DNA from: Lachnospiraceae bacterium UBA3826
GTDB taxonomy: Bacteria; Bacillota; Clostridia; Lachnospirales; Lachnospiraceae
DNA: 21,430 nucleotides
NCBI GenBank assembly: GCA_002393095.1
Contig: DGII01000107.1
Location: 1 to 21,430, forward strand
Direction of reading: 5' to 3'
Positions 14,522 to 21,430 of the stretch are shown piece after piece (positions within the stretch are counted from its first letter, which is position 1; each line of letters opens with the position of its first letter). The position numbers and the translations under genes are program-made. Under the pieces are notes generated by a model. It did no database searches. It was not told the DNA's origin and saw nothing but the letters and a program-made list of their open reading frames with translations.

Positions 14522-16609
14522 TTATAACTTGAAGAATGATATAGCCTCACTCATGTCTTCGTTAATGGTACGCATCTCAGCCGTAGATGTCTGTGTATCC
14601 GTACATGCATCCGTAACTGTCTGACATGATGCTGCAACCTCTTGTGCGGAAGCGCCCAGCTCTTCCGAGATCGCTCCAAGATCCGTGGTCGCATTGGACA
14701 TCTCTTCCTTGATCTTGTCAAGAACGCCTGCCATGTGCCTTATGGTCTCTATCTCTGTTATGGAAGCCTCAACCGAATCAGACAGCACATTGAACTTCTC
14801 CTGCGCCTCTTCTATATCGGTCTTCTCCTTATTGATAACATCGAATACACGGTCTGATATATCAACGGTTCCTCTTGAGAGGTTGATGACATTCTCAATG
14901 ATCTGCTTGATCTCCTTGGCAGATTCGGCTGAAGAATCAGCAAGGCTTCTGATCTCATCGGCAACAACAGCGAAGCCTCTTCCTGCCTCTCCTGCACGGG
15001 CTGCCTCAATGGAAGCATTAAGTGAAAGGAGATTGGTCTGGGCGGCAATAGACTCTATAGCCTGAATAGCCGTACCAATCTCGCCGATAGCAGCGTTGGT
15101 ATCATTGATCTTGCCCTTGATCTCTTCCATCGCATCCACTGACTCATTGGCACTTGCGTATACGCTTCTCATGCAATCTGTCGCCTCGTTATTAGCCACC
15201 TTGATCGTCTGTGAAGCCTCATGAAGATTAGCCACATTACTGTTAAGTGTCTCTATATTCTCGCCGAGGTTAGAGGTCTTCTCCGCAAGTATCTGTGCGT
15301 TGTCCGCAACACTCTGCGATGTCTGTGCCACTTCACCGATGGCATTATTGATCTGCGAGATCGAGTCAACATTATGACCTGTCATTCCGTCTACGCTTAG
15401 GATAGAATGATTAAGGTTGCCTGCGGCATCATGTACCGTTCTCATGGACTTGCCGAGAGCGTCCTTTAATGCACCGTAAGCCTTAATGATGGTAGCTGTC
15501 TCACGTATATGAGTCTTGGCATTGCATTCTGCAGTAACATCACCGGTACTGAACTTATTAAGTGACTTGGATATCTCGATAAGAGGAACTGATATAAGTC
15601 TCTCCACAAGCATCGCAACTATAGCGAAGATTATAAGGCATACAATGATGATCACGATAGTACTGATCTTGATCTGATCAACGGCTGCCAGAACATCATC
15701 TTCATCCGCTGTAAGGACTGCTATATAGTGTCCGCCGTTACCCACATAGTAACCGGCATACTTAACCTTACCCTTATACTTATACTCAATGAGGCTGGGC
15801 TCAGGTGACTCACCGGCTTCAAGCCTTGCTACGAGGCCCTTGACAGCTTCGTTCTCCACAGGATTACCGATCTTAGACTCGTCAGGATGATGAAGCATTG
15901 TACCCTTGGCATCAACGATGTACACATAAGCTGTCTTAAGATTGAGCTCGGATACATCGGACAGATCCGATGCTATATCACTTACATAGAAGGCTCCGCC
16001 TGCATAACCTATGGGTGAGCCGTCTACCAGCACGGGCGTATATATGGACATGATGATCTGTCCTGATGCGGGGCTCTCCATGATTCCCGTATTGTACACT
16101 CCGTCAGGAGCCGCAAGCATTGAATTCTGAAGTGCGGTAAGGGAATCCCCTTCCCTCAACACCTTGCCGATGACGGGCACTGCCGGATGTGTCATGACCT
16201 TCGAGGTCCAGTCACATATATATAATCCTTCCCATCCCTTAAGAGATGCGAAATAATCCAATGTATACTGCTGTGCCTCGGCCTGTATCGCCGCATCGTC
16301 CGGATGAAGAAGCGCTTCCTGTATGATGGGAGCTGTCGCATATCCCTTAAGAGCCTCCCCGTTCTTGGCTGCTATGGTATCGAAGGAATTGCCGATACCC
16401 TCTATAACCTGTACGAAGGAATCGTGTGTGTAGCTCTTAAGCACCGATCTGCTCTTAACAATAGCTACAATACCGATAATGATCGATGCCACAACAAGCG
16501 GCAGCAACGCAAAAAGAAGCAGTGTCAGGCGCATCGACAGTCCTGATTTCTTATCTTTGTCCGTTCTGTTCTCTCTGTTGGTTTTTAGTGATTCACTCTT
16601 AGTTGCCAT
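14522..16609 (-). CDS. Methyl-accepting chemotaxis protein with dCache-like sensor
   Basis: A 695-residue chemoreceptor that would signal to CheA/CheW. It has a cytoplasmic N-terminal stretch, TM1 (27-51) and an extracellular double-Cache-like sensor (about 55-310). Landmarks there are LYICDWTSKVMTHP, IGYAGGAFYVSD, YVYIVDAKGTMLHHP and a membrane-proximal second module. TM2 spans about 316-338, followed by a HAMP domain (339-395). The coiled-coil signalling domain follows, with the highly conserved hairpin tip around 515-556 (IAAQTNLLSLNASIEAARAG and GRGFAVVADEIRSLA). No C-terminal pentapeptide receptor tether (NWETF-like) is present; it ends SFFKL. AAAGGAGT precedes the ATG and a consensus promoter lies upstream. 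The ligand cannot be assigned; dCache receptors often bind amino acids or organic acids. Confidence 0.95.
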   Translation of the reverse strand: MATKSESLKTNRENRTDKDKKSGLSMRLTLLLFALLPLVVASIIIGIVAIVKSRSVLKSYTHDSFVQVIEGIGNSFDTIAAKNGEALKGYATAPIIQEALLHPDDAAIQAEAQQYTLDYFASLKGWEGLYICDWTSKVMTHPAVPVIGKVLREGDSLTALQNSMLAAPDGVYNTGIMESPASGQIIMSIYTPVLVDGSPIGYAGGAFYVSDIASDLSDVSELNLKTAYVYIVDAKGTMLHHPDESKIGNPVENEAVKGLVARLEAGESPEPSLIEYKYKGKVKYAGYYVGNGGHYIAVLTADEDDVLAAVDQIKISTIVIIIVCLIIFAIVAMLVERLISVPLIEISKSLNKFSTGDVTAECNAKTHIRETATIIKAYGALKDALGKSMRTVHDAAGNLNHSILSVDGMTGHNVDSISQINNAIGEVAQTSQSVADNAQILAEKTSNLGENIETLNSNVANLHEASQTIKVANNEATDCMRSVYASANESVDAMEEIKGKINDTNAAIGEIGTAIQAIESIAAQTNLLSLNASIEAARAGEAGRGFAVVADEIRSLADSSAESAKEIKQIIENVINLSRGTVDISDRVFDVINKEKTDIEEAQEKFNVLSDSVEASITEIETIRHMAGVLDKIKEEMSNATTDLGAISEELGASAQEVAASCQTVTDACTDTQTSTAEMRTINEDMSEAISFFKL

Positions 16610-16641
16610 AGTTTACTCCTTTGATAAACAGAAAATTAGAT

Positions 16642-16671
16642 CGTTTTCCCACACGAATATTCGAAAAAACG
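16642..16671 (-). promoter_or_regulatory. Palindrome in the chemoreceptor leader
   Basis: CGAATATTCG (16654-16663) is a perfect 10-base palindrome. It is flanked by CGTTTT (16642-16647) and AAAACG (16666-16671), which are also inverted repeats of each other. It starts about 12 bases downstream of the predicted start site, a position typical for a repressor operator. It could instead be a weak RNA hairpin. No regulator gene adjoins it. Confidence 0.35.
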
Positions 16672-16680
16672 TTTAATTTC

Positions 16681-16709
16681 ATTATACAGGAAAAAATATG
16701 GTTTTTCAA
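16681..16709 (-). promoter_or_regulatory. Promoter of the chemoreceptor gene
   Basis: Minus-strand TTGAAA (16709-16704), a 17-base spacer containing a T-run, and a perfect TATAAT (16686-16681). Predicted start is near 16675. It is a vegetative (sigma-A-like) promoter; the flagellar sigma-28 pattern often seen before chemotaxis genes is not apparent. Confidence 0.8.
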
Positions 16710-16711
16710 CC
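16691..16711 (-). terminator. Small hairpin with T-run after the RND gene
   Basis: Minus-strand GGTT-GAAA-AACC (16711-16700) forms a 4-bp stem with a GAAA tetraloop, followed by AT and a run of six T (16696-16691). It starts 9 bases after the RND stop. The stem is short, so efficiency is doubtful. The loop and part of the stem are the -35 box of the chemoreceptor promoter. Confidence 0.35.
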
Positions 16712-16719
16712 TCGAAAAC

Positions 16720-19700
16720 TTAAGTCTCCGTCGAATCCTCCACTAAATTCTCAGCCGATTCATCCGCTAAATCCTCAGCCGATTCATCCACCGAATCCTC
16801 CGCCGGTTCTTCAGCCGAATTCTCCATGAATTCCGCAGCATCATCAGGTATATCGTCAAGTTCGGTATCGCTTCCGGTGTCAATATCAAGCGGCTGCTTC
16901 TTAAACATTATGTCATACATTACAGGGATGATGAACAGCGTCATAAGCGTGGCATATGCCAGACCACCCGCTATTACGAGCGCCATACCGCGTCCAAGCT
17001 GCGTACCCATATCATCACCTATTATAAGGTTACTCTCTGCAAGTATGGTGGTAAGAGCCGTCATAAGGATAGGTCGCATACGCGTCTTACCGGTAGCTAT
17101 CAGGGCCTTATGCCTGTCAAGTCCTCCCTTCCTTAGCTGGTTGGTATAATCCACGAAGACTATACCGTTATTAACCACAGTACCCATCAGCACTATAAGT
17201 CCCATAATGGCTATAACCGAGAGATTCTCCCTCATGATAAAGAGGGATAAGAATCCGCCGGTGAATGCCAGAGGCACCGTGAGCAACACGATGAACGGAC
17301 TTAAGAGACTCTGGAACTGTGCCACCATGACAAGATATACCATCAGAAGTCCGAGTCCTGCCACAAGAGCCATCTGCTCGATCATCTGTATGACGGAATC
17401 ATATTCACCACCCATGTCTATGCTGTAGCCTCCCGGCACATCATACGCTTCTATCATGGGTTCTAACTGCCTCGTGAGCAGAGTCAGATTATAGCCCTCC
17501 TCCACGCCTGCCGTCACCGTCATATACCTTGACTGATTCTTACGGTTAATGGCAGTCACACCGTCACGTACCTCTATTGTAGCGAACTCTCCGAGCTTAT
17601 GCTCCTCAGTCACGGTATCATAGTCTTCATCCGTGACCTCTGTTGTGAATGTGTAATCTAAGATATTCTCCTTCGTCAGAGGCTTAAGCTCATTTACGAC
17701 CTTGATATCCATTTCTATACCGTCTACCGTTATGGTGACAGCACTCTTCTCATTCGTAAGCTTATCATTGATAGCCTGATATATCTGTACTACGGATAAG
17801 CCCTTACTCATAGCCGCATTCTTGTCTATATTAAGGTGCAGAATCTTATCCGCATCCTCTTCTCCGTTGCTTATATCCGTATATCCGTCGATGGAATCTA
17901 TCATATCCATGATATCGTGGGTGATATCGTTAAGCGTATCTAGGTCTTCACCGTATACATTGATACTAAGCCCCGAACCGCCTGTCAGATCATCCATCTC
18001 CGATGAAGCCGTATCCAGGTGGAAGTCGATATCCATATCCGCCACGGAATCCTCTATATCCTTCATGATACGCCTGATCTCCGCATCTCCGGCATCCTCG
18101 TTCTCAGTGAGCATGAGGAAGGACATCGTACGGAAATTATCCGGATCATCAGCCATCTCGCTTATCATAAGTGCCTCATCGCCACCCGACATGACGCCTA
18201 CAGAACCCAGTCCTTCTACCTTAAGTATCCTCTCGATAGCCTCATCCGTAAGCCTGTATGCCTCTTCCTTCGTAGTATCTTCCGGATACTTTATCGTAGC
18301 CTCGATCTGATTCATGGTCATATCGGGGATCACAACGATACCCATCTGTACAACAAGAGCGATGGATAAGACTAACAGTCCGACAGCCGCTACGATAGGT
18401 ACTATCTTAACCTTAAGGCAGAATGCGAGTGCTTTGCCATAAGCATCGAGCACCTTATCAAAAAGAGGATGCTTCTTCTCCTTCGCATTCCTAAGTATGG
18501 TTGAGCTTGCAGCGGGCACTACGGTCATAGCTATGAAAAGTGATGCAAGCAGCGTATATACGATGGTTAAGCACATCGGAGCCATCAGATCGTTCACAAG
18601 ACCCGATGTATATACCATGGGTAAGAACACACAGGCTGTAGTAAGGGTAGATGCTATTATGGCACCTGCCACCTGTCTCGTACCCTGTACAGCCGCACGG
18701 GGCGCTGCTATGCCCTTACTTCGTAATCTGTATATATTCTCGATGACTACTATGGAGTTATCCACAAGCATTCCTATACCGAGAGCAAGTCCGGATAACG
18801 ACAGCATGTTAAGGGATATGTCCGTAAAATACATGCATATCATGGCTGTCATCACGCTTAATGGTATGCTTATGGCAACGACCAGTGTGGGCTTCACATC
18901 CTTAAGGAATATGGCAAGGATGATCACCGCGAGGATGGCGCCTATTATCATGGACTGCAGGACGCTCTTGACTATAAGGTCTATATAGTCACCCATATCT
19001 ACAAGCTTGACGACCTCCAGTCCCGGGAATCTCTCCATTAGTTCATCGCTTGTCTTCTGTACCACCTTACTTACATCATTGGTACCTGCGGTCGAGCTCT
19101 TGAATATGGAGAGAATGACGGCAGGCTTATTGCCAAGTCTCTCATAGCTGTCCATCGAATTGTCGATGACGGTTATATCCGCTACATCCCCAAGCCTTAC
19201 ATCTCCTACATTGTGTATATTGGTAAGTACTATATCTTCAAGCTCGGATACCTCTTCGTAATTCTGACCGACCTTCACAAGCCATGAATTATCGTATTTA
19301 TCATCCACATAGCCGGCGGGCATCTCGAAGTTCTGTGCATATATAAGTCCCGTCAGTGATTCAAGTGTAAGCAGCTGATCCGCATTAGCCTTCTTCTCTG
19401 CCTCTGCGCGCTGCTTCTCATATGACTTCACCGCATCATTGTAGTCATCCCAGCCGTCGCTTAGCTGCTTCTCGCCATCCTTAAGGGAATCCCATCCCTC
19501 ATCGATCTGATCCTGTCCGTCAACGATGGCATCCCAGCCGTCATCAAGCTGTTCCTGTGCTTTATCAAGCTGCTTCTTGGCCGAATCAAGCTGTTTCTCT
19601 GCGGATTCAAGCTGACTGTCAGCGGAATCAAGCTGCTGCTTGCCTATGGACAGCTGCGCATCCGCACTTCCAAGCTCCTCGGCTGCGGCAAGCTTTGACT

Positions 19701-20919
19701 CCTCGAGTTGTTTATATTTGGATTCATATTCAGAGATATTAGAAGAAAGTACCGAGATCGCACCATCAACATTCGTCCCCATTCCGCTTGCAATGCCACT
19801 GGCAGTCCCCTCAGCCTCTGCCAATTGAGTCTGAAGTCCATTCTTCTCATTCGTCAGATTCGTATATTCTTCAGAAGACGTTTCCATGGTTGCAAGTCGA
19901 CTATCAATTTCAGCAATTTTACTTTGAATTTCAGCCGGCTTTTTTAATGTACTCAGTGTATCTCTCGCCGTGTCTATCTGTCCCTGAACTTTTTCCATTT
20001 CGAGGCTAGCGCTGGCAAGCTGGCTATTCGCCTCATTCTTCTTGCTCTTAAGTTCACTCTGCGCATCCTCCATCTTCTTCTTATTCTCTTCGAGATCGGA
20101 TTTGTTCTCCTCGAAATCTGACAGATTCTTATAATAATCCGTCTTATTCTCATCCAACTCCTTCTGACCGTCCACCAGATCCTGCTTGCTCTCCTCTAAG
20201 TCCTGCTGGCTTTCTACAAGCTTGTCTCTGTTCTTGTCTATGGTCTTCTTGGAATCGTCAAGCTGCTTCCTGGCATCATCAAGCTGGTCCACCGCCTTGG
20301 CGAAGGCATCGTCCACTGTAGCCAGTATCTTATCATTGAGCGCATCGACTTTATCCTGGTTAAGCTCCACATTGATGCTCTTCTCCACAAGACCGAGCGT
20401 CGTGACGGAAGCTACACCATTCTGCTTCTCGAACTGCGGTGTGATCTCATCCTCTATGAACTGTGACAGCTCATCCATCTCCTTGCCTTCCATGCCTACT
20501 GCCAGATAGACGCTTGCCATCATATCCGTAGACAGCTCTATGATGGACGGCGTCCCTGCATCATCCGGCAGGTAAGGCTCTAATGTGTTAAGCGCACTCG
20601 ATACCTTGACCATTGCACTGTCTATATCCGTATCATCCTGGAATTCCAGTTCGACTATACCGTAATTCTCATTACATATACTGTAGATATTCTTGACACC
20701 GTTGATGGTACCCAGACTCGCCTCCATCGGCTCACATATCTCCACCTCGATCTTCTCGGCACTTGCACCGGGATAGGTGGTCAGTACCATGAGATATGGC
20801 AATGATATCTCAGGCAGTAAGTCAAGCTGCATCTTCATCATGCTGACCACGCCCAGGACTATGGCGATTATTATTCCGACAAGCACCGTAAAGGGCTTTT
20901 TAACACTGAACTTAGACAT
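16720..20919 (-). CDS. RND/HAE1-type efflux permease with large coiled-coil insert
   Basis: A 1399-residue inner-membrane exporter of the RND superfamily, likely driven by the proton gradient. The N terminus carries TM1 and then LDLLPEISLPYLMVLTTYPG and GASAEKIEVEICEPMEASLG, family hallmarks of the first porter domain. TM4 has GLALGIGMLVDNSIVVIENI, keeping the first of the two AcrB relay aspartates (D720) with N at the second. TM10 has MGTVVNNGIVFVDYTNQLRK, with N where AcrB has the relay lysine. Residues about 200-515 are a long coiled coil (repeated D-x-x-x-x-L and D-G-W-D units) inserted where AcrB has its docking subdomain. Typical HAE1 proteins are about 1000-1050 residues. The C terminus is an acidic repeat tail. 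GGAGGATAT precedes the ATG. No adaptor or outer-membrane factor is adjacent. The substrate is unknown. Confidence 0.93.
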   Translation of the reverse strand: MSKFSVKKPFTVLVGIIIAIVLGVVSMMKMQLDLLPEISLPYLMVLTTYPGASAEKIEVEICEPMEASLGTINGVKNIYSICNENYGIVELEFQDDTDIDSAMVKVSSALNTLEPYLPDDAGTPSIIELSTDMMASVYLAVGMEGKEMDELSQFIEDEITPQFEKQNGVASVTTLGLVEKSINVELNQDKVDALNDKILATVDDAFAKAVDQLDDARKQLDDSKKTIDKNRDKLVESQQDLEESKQDLVDGQKELDENKTDYYKNLSDFEENKSDLEENKKKMEDAQSELKSKKNEANSQLASASLEMEKVQGQIDTARDTLSTLKKPAEIQSKIAEIDSRLATMETSSEEYTNLTNEKNGLQTQLAEAEGTASGIASGMGTNVDGAISVLSSNISEYESKYKQLEESKLAAAEELGSADAQLSIGKQQLDSADSQLESAEKQLDSAKKQLDKAQEQLDDGWDAIVDGQDQIDEGWDSLKDGEKQLSDGWDDYNDAVKSYEKQRAEAEKKANADQLLTLESLTGLIYAQNFEMPAGYVDDKYDNSWLVKVGQNYEEVSELEDIVLTNIHNVGDVRLGDVADITVIDNSMDSYERLGNKPAVILSIFKSSTAGTNDVSKVVQKTSDELMERFPGLEVVKLVDMGDYIDLIVKSVLQSMIIGAILAVIILAIFLKDVKPTLVVAISIPLSVMTAMICMYFTDISLNMLSLSGLALGIGMLVDNSIVVIENIYRLRSKGIAAPRAAVQGTRQVAGAIIASTLTTACVFLPMVYTSGLVNDLMAPMCLTIVYTLLASLFIAMTVVPAASSTILRNAKEKKHPLFDKVLDAYGKALAFCLKVKIVPIVAAVGLLVLSIALVVQMGIVVIPDMTMNQIEATIKYPEDTTKEEAYRLTDEAIERILKVEGLGSVGVMSGGDEALMISEMADDPDNFRTMSFLMLTENEDAGDAEIRRIMKDIEDSVADMDIDFHLDTASSEMDDLTGGSGLSINVYGEDLDTLNDITHDIMDMIDSIDGYTDISNGEEDADKILHLNIDKNAAMSKGLSVVQIYQAINDKLTNEKSAVTITVDGIEMDIKVVNELKPLTKENILDYTFTTEVTDEDYDTVTEEHKLGEFATIEVRDGVTAINRKNQSRYMTVTAGVEEGYNLTLLTRQLEPMIEAYDVPGGYSIDMGGEYDSVIQMIEQMALVAGLGLLMVYLVMVAQFQSLLSPFIVLLTVPLAFTGGFLSLFIMRENLSVIAIMGLIVLMGTVVNNGIVFVDYTNQLRKGGLDRHKALIATGKTRMRPILMTALTTILAESNLIIGDDMGTQLGRGMALVIAGGLAYATLMTLFIIPVMYDIMFKKQPLDIDTGSDTELDDIPDDAAEFMENSAEEPAEDSVDESAEDLADESAENLVEDSTET
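16724..16819 (-). repeat. 24-bp tandem repeats coding the acidic C-terminal tail of the RND pump
   Basis: About four degenerate 24-base units; CTCAGCCGATTCATCC is identical at 16750-16765 and 16774-16789. Each unit encodes eight residues of the pattern E-S-A-E-D-L-A-D or E-S-A-E-N-L-V-E at the extreme C terminus. The repeats keep the frame and would be expected to vary in number between strains. Confidence 0.85.
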
Positions 20920-20941
20920 ATATCCTCCGTCACTATTATCT

Positions 20942-20962
20942 ACGAAAACGATTAAGTTTCGT
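20942..20962 (-). promoter_or_regulatory. Short hairpin in the RND leader
   Basis: ACGAAA (20942-20947) and TTTCGT (20957-20962) form a 6-bp inverted repeat with a 9-base loop, ending 14 bases before the ribosome-binding site. No T-run follows. It may be an mRNA 5' structure or part of an operator. Confidence 0.3.
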
Positions 20963-20971
20963 TAAACACTA

Positions 20972-20995
20972 TCATATGAATGTATGCTCATATGT
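20972..20995 (-). promoter_or_regulatory. Candidate operator at the RND transcription start
   Basis: TCATATGA at 20972-20979 is a perfect 8-base palindrome. CATATGA (20973-20979) and TCATATG (20988-20994) also form a 7-bp inverted repeat with an 8-base spacer, and another CATAT follows at 20997-21001. The arrangement spans the predicted start site near 20991. Repressors of the TetR or MarR type commonly bind such sites at exporter promoters; the regulator is not in this window. Confidence 0.45.
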
Positions 20996-20997
20996 TC

Positions 20998-21025
20998 ATA
21001 TTAACACATATCACTCGTATGTCAA
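20998..21025 (-). promoter_or_regulatory. Promoter of the RND exporter gene
   Basis: Minus-strand TTGACA (21025-21020), a perfect -35, a 16-base spacer, and TAATAT (21003-20998) preceded by TGT, an extended -10. Predicted start is near 20991, leaving a leader of about 72 bases with palindromic sequence. Confidence 0.75.
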
Positions 21026-21315
21026 TTGATTTTTTGAAAAAAGTAAGCGATAGCTAACTACAGCATTATACAACCTCACTTATTATTATCGAAATATACA
21101 AAATATACAATAAACTTTTTATAAAAAATGATTCCTTTGCCTGATGCTAATTGTCAATAGTTTCTTGTACTTTTTCTTGTGGAAGTGCTGAAAAACCGCT
21201 CTAAATGCAGACATAGAAAAAGGACCGAATTTTACTCCAATCCCTATCTTTTTCAGAAGTCTATCGTTCTAATACCTATCCAAATCGCTGATTAATTACA
21301 CGATTAAGATAAGCA
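21026..21315. other. AT-rich intergenic stretch, no convincing gene
   Basis: About 290 bases, visibly richer in A and T than the coding DNA to the left. On the minus strand AAGTGAG (21081-21075) can pair with CTTACTT (21047-21041), followed by a run of T: a weak terminator-like structure just before the RND promoter. A perfect TATAAT lies on the minus strand at 21070-21065 with a poor -35 (TTCGAT, 17-base spacing). Short frames such as 21119-21214 (31 codons, minus) lack a ribosome-binding site. The rest shows nothing I can assign. Confidence 0.5.
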
Positions 21316-21430
21316 TTAAGCATCCTGCCTTTTGAACAAATCATCTAACACTACTTGTTTTTGTACAATTCCGCTATACGGGTTAGCCTCCACTCCATAT
21401 GTTACCACAAAAATAATCTGTATTGCCTTT
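21316..21430 (-). CDS. C-terminal fragment of an unidentified protein, possibly an AAA ATPase
   Basis: The minus-strand frame is open from the right edge to TAA at 21316-21318, 37 codons. The product contains IIFVVTYGVEANPYSGIV and then QKQVVLDDLFKRQDA. It reads like real protein, with a hydrophobic strand followed by a T-Y-G-x-x-x-N-x-Y-x-G-x-V-Q pattern and an L-D-D-L-F end. From memory this resembles the extreme C terminus of some clostridial AAA-family ATPases with a nuclease-like C-terminal domain, but the stretch is too short for a firm call. The gene begins outside the window. The adjoining AT-rich DNA suggests an accessory region. Confidence 0.45.
   Translation of the reverse strand, partial: KAIQIIFVVTYGVEANPYSGIVQKQVVLDDLFKRQDA

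Noticed and set aside
21119..21214. 31-codon minus-strand frame (MSAFRAVFQHF...) in the right intergenic region
   Set aside because: No ribosome-binding site, no recognisable family, and a stop shortly upstream. It might be a relic, but nothing supports calling it a gene.
1..21430. CRISPR arrays, tRNA or rRNA genes, insertion sequences
   Set aside because: No spaced direct repeats, cloverleaf-like segments, rRNA signatures or transposase frames with flanking inverted repeats were found. The only tandem repeats are the two coding ones described.

Overview
The window reads almost entirely from the minus strand. It looks like a chromosomal segment of a moderate-GC Gram-positive anaerobe of the Clostridia, most likely a Lachnospiraceae relative. 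Pointers are the order rimP-nusA-ylxR-ylxQ-infB-rbfA-nrnA-truB-ribF, the adjacent rpsO-pnp pair, a SARP-type response regulator paired with a 7TM LytS-like kinase, a chemoreceptor, and an RND pump with a large coiled-coil insert. The genus is inference; only the gene families and order are seen.

From right to left, which is the direction of transcription: (1) 21316-21430, the last 37 codons of an unidentified gene entering from the right edge, possibly an AAA ATPase. It is followed by about 290 bases of AT-rich DNA with no convincing gene. (2) 16720-20919, a 1399-residue RND/HAE1 exporter with its own strong promoter and a palindromic candidate operator at the start site. (3) 14522-16609, a dCache-type methyl-accepting chemotaxis protein with its own consensus promoter, whose -35 box lies inside a small hairpin after the RND stop. 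(4) 4772-14511, a ten-gene translation/transcription operon: rimP, nusA, ylxR, ylxQ, infB, rbfA, nrnA, truB, a flavokinase-less ribF, and a Na+/phosphate symporter. Most of these genes overlap or nearly touch, and a terminator-like hairpin sits just after the start site in the leader. (5) 2028-4740, a two-component system (7TM sensor kinase plus REC-SARP regulator) overlapping by ATGA. (6) 1-2020, rpsO with a strong extended -10 promoter and a structured leader, a terminator, then a long imperfect stem-loop leading into pnp. The left edge cuts pnp inside its second RNase PH domain.

Functionally, the centre is the conserved ribosome-maturation, elongation and initiation module (RimP, RbfA, IF2, NusA, TruB) with RNA turnover (NrnA, PNPase) and ribosomal protein S15. 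FAD synthesis and phosphate import are appended by translational coupling. The flanking genes deal with the environment: sensing (MCP, kinase) and efflux (RND).

The points most worth a second look are: the FAD synthetase lacking its riboflavin kinase domain; the coiled coil occupying the position of the TolC-docking subdomain of the RND pump, including a stretch of different codon usage; the NusA-type attenuator candidate in the rimP-nusA leader; and the long hairpin in front of pnp. All functional statements come from reading motifs by eye; no database search was run.
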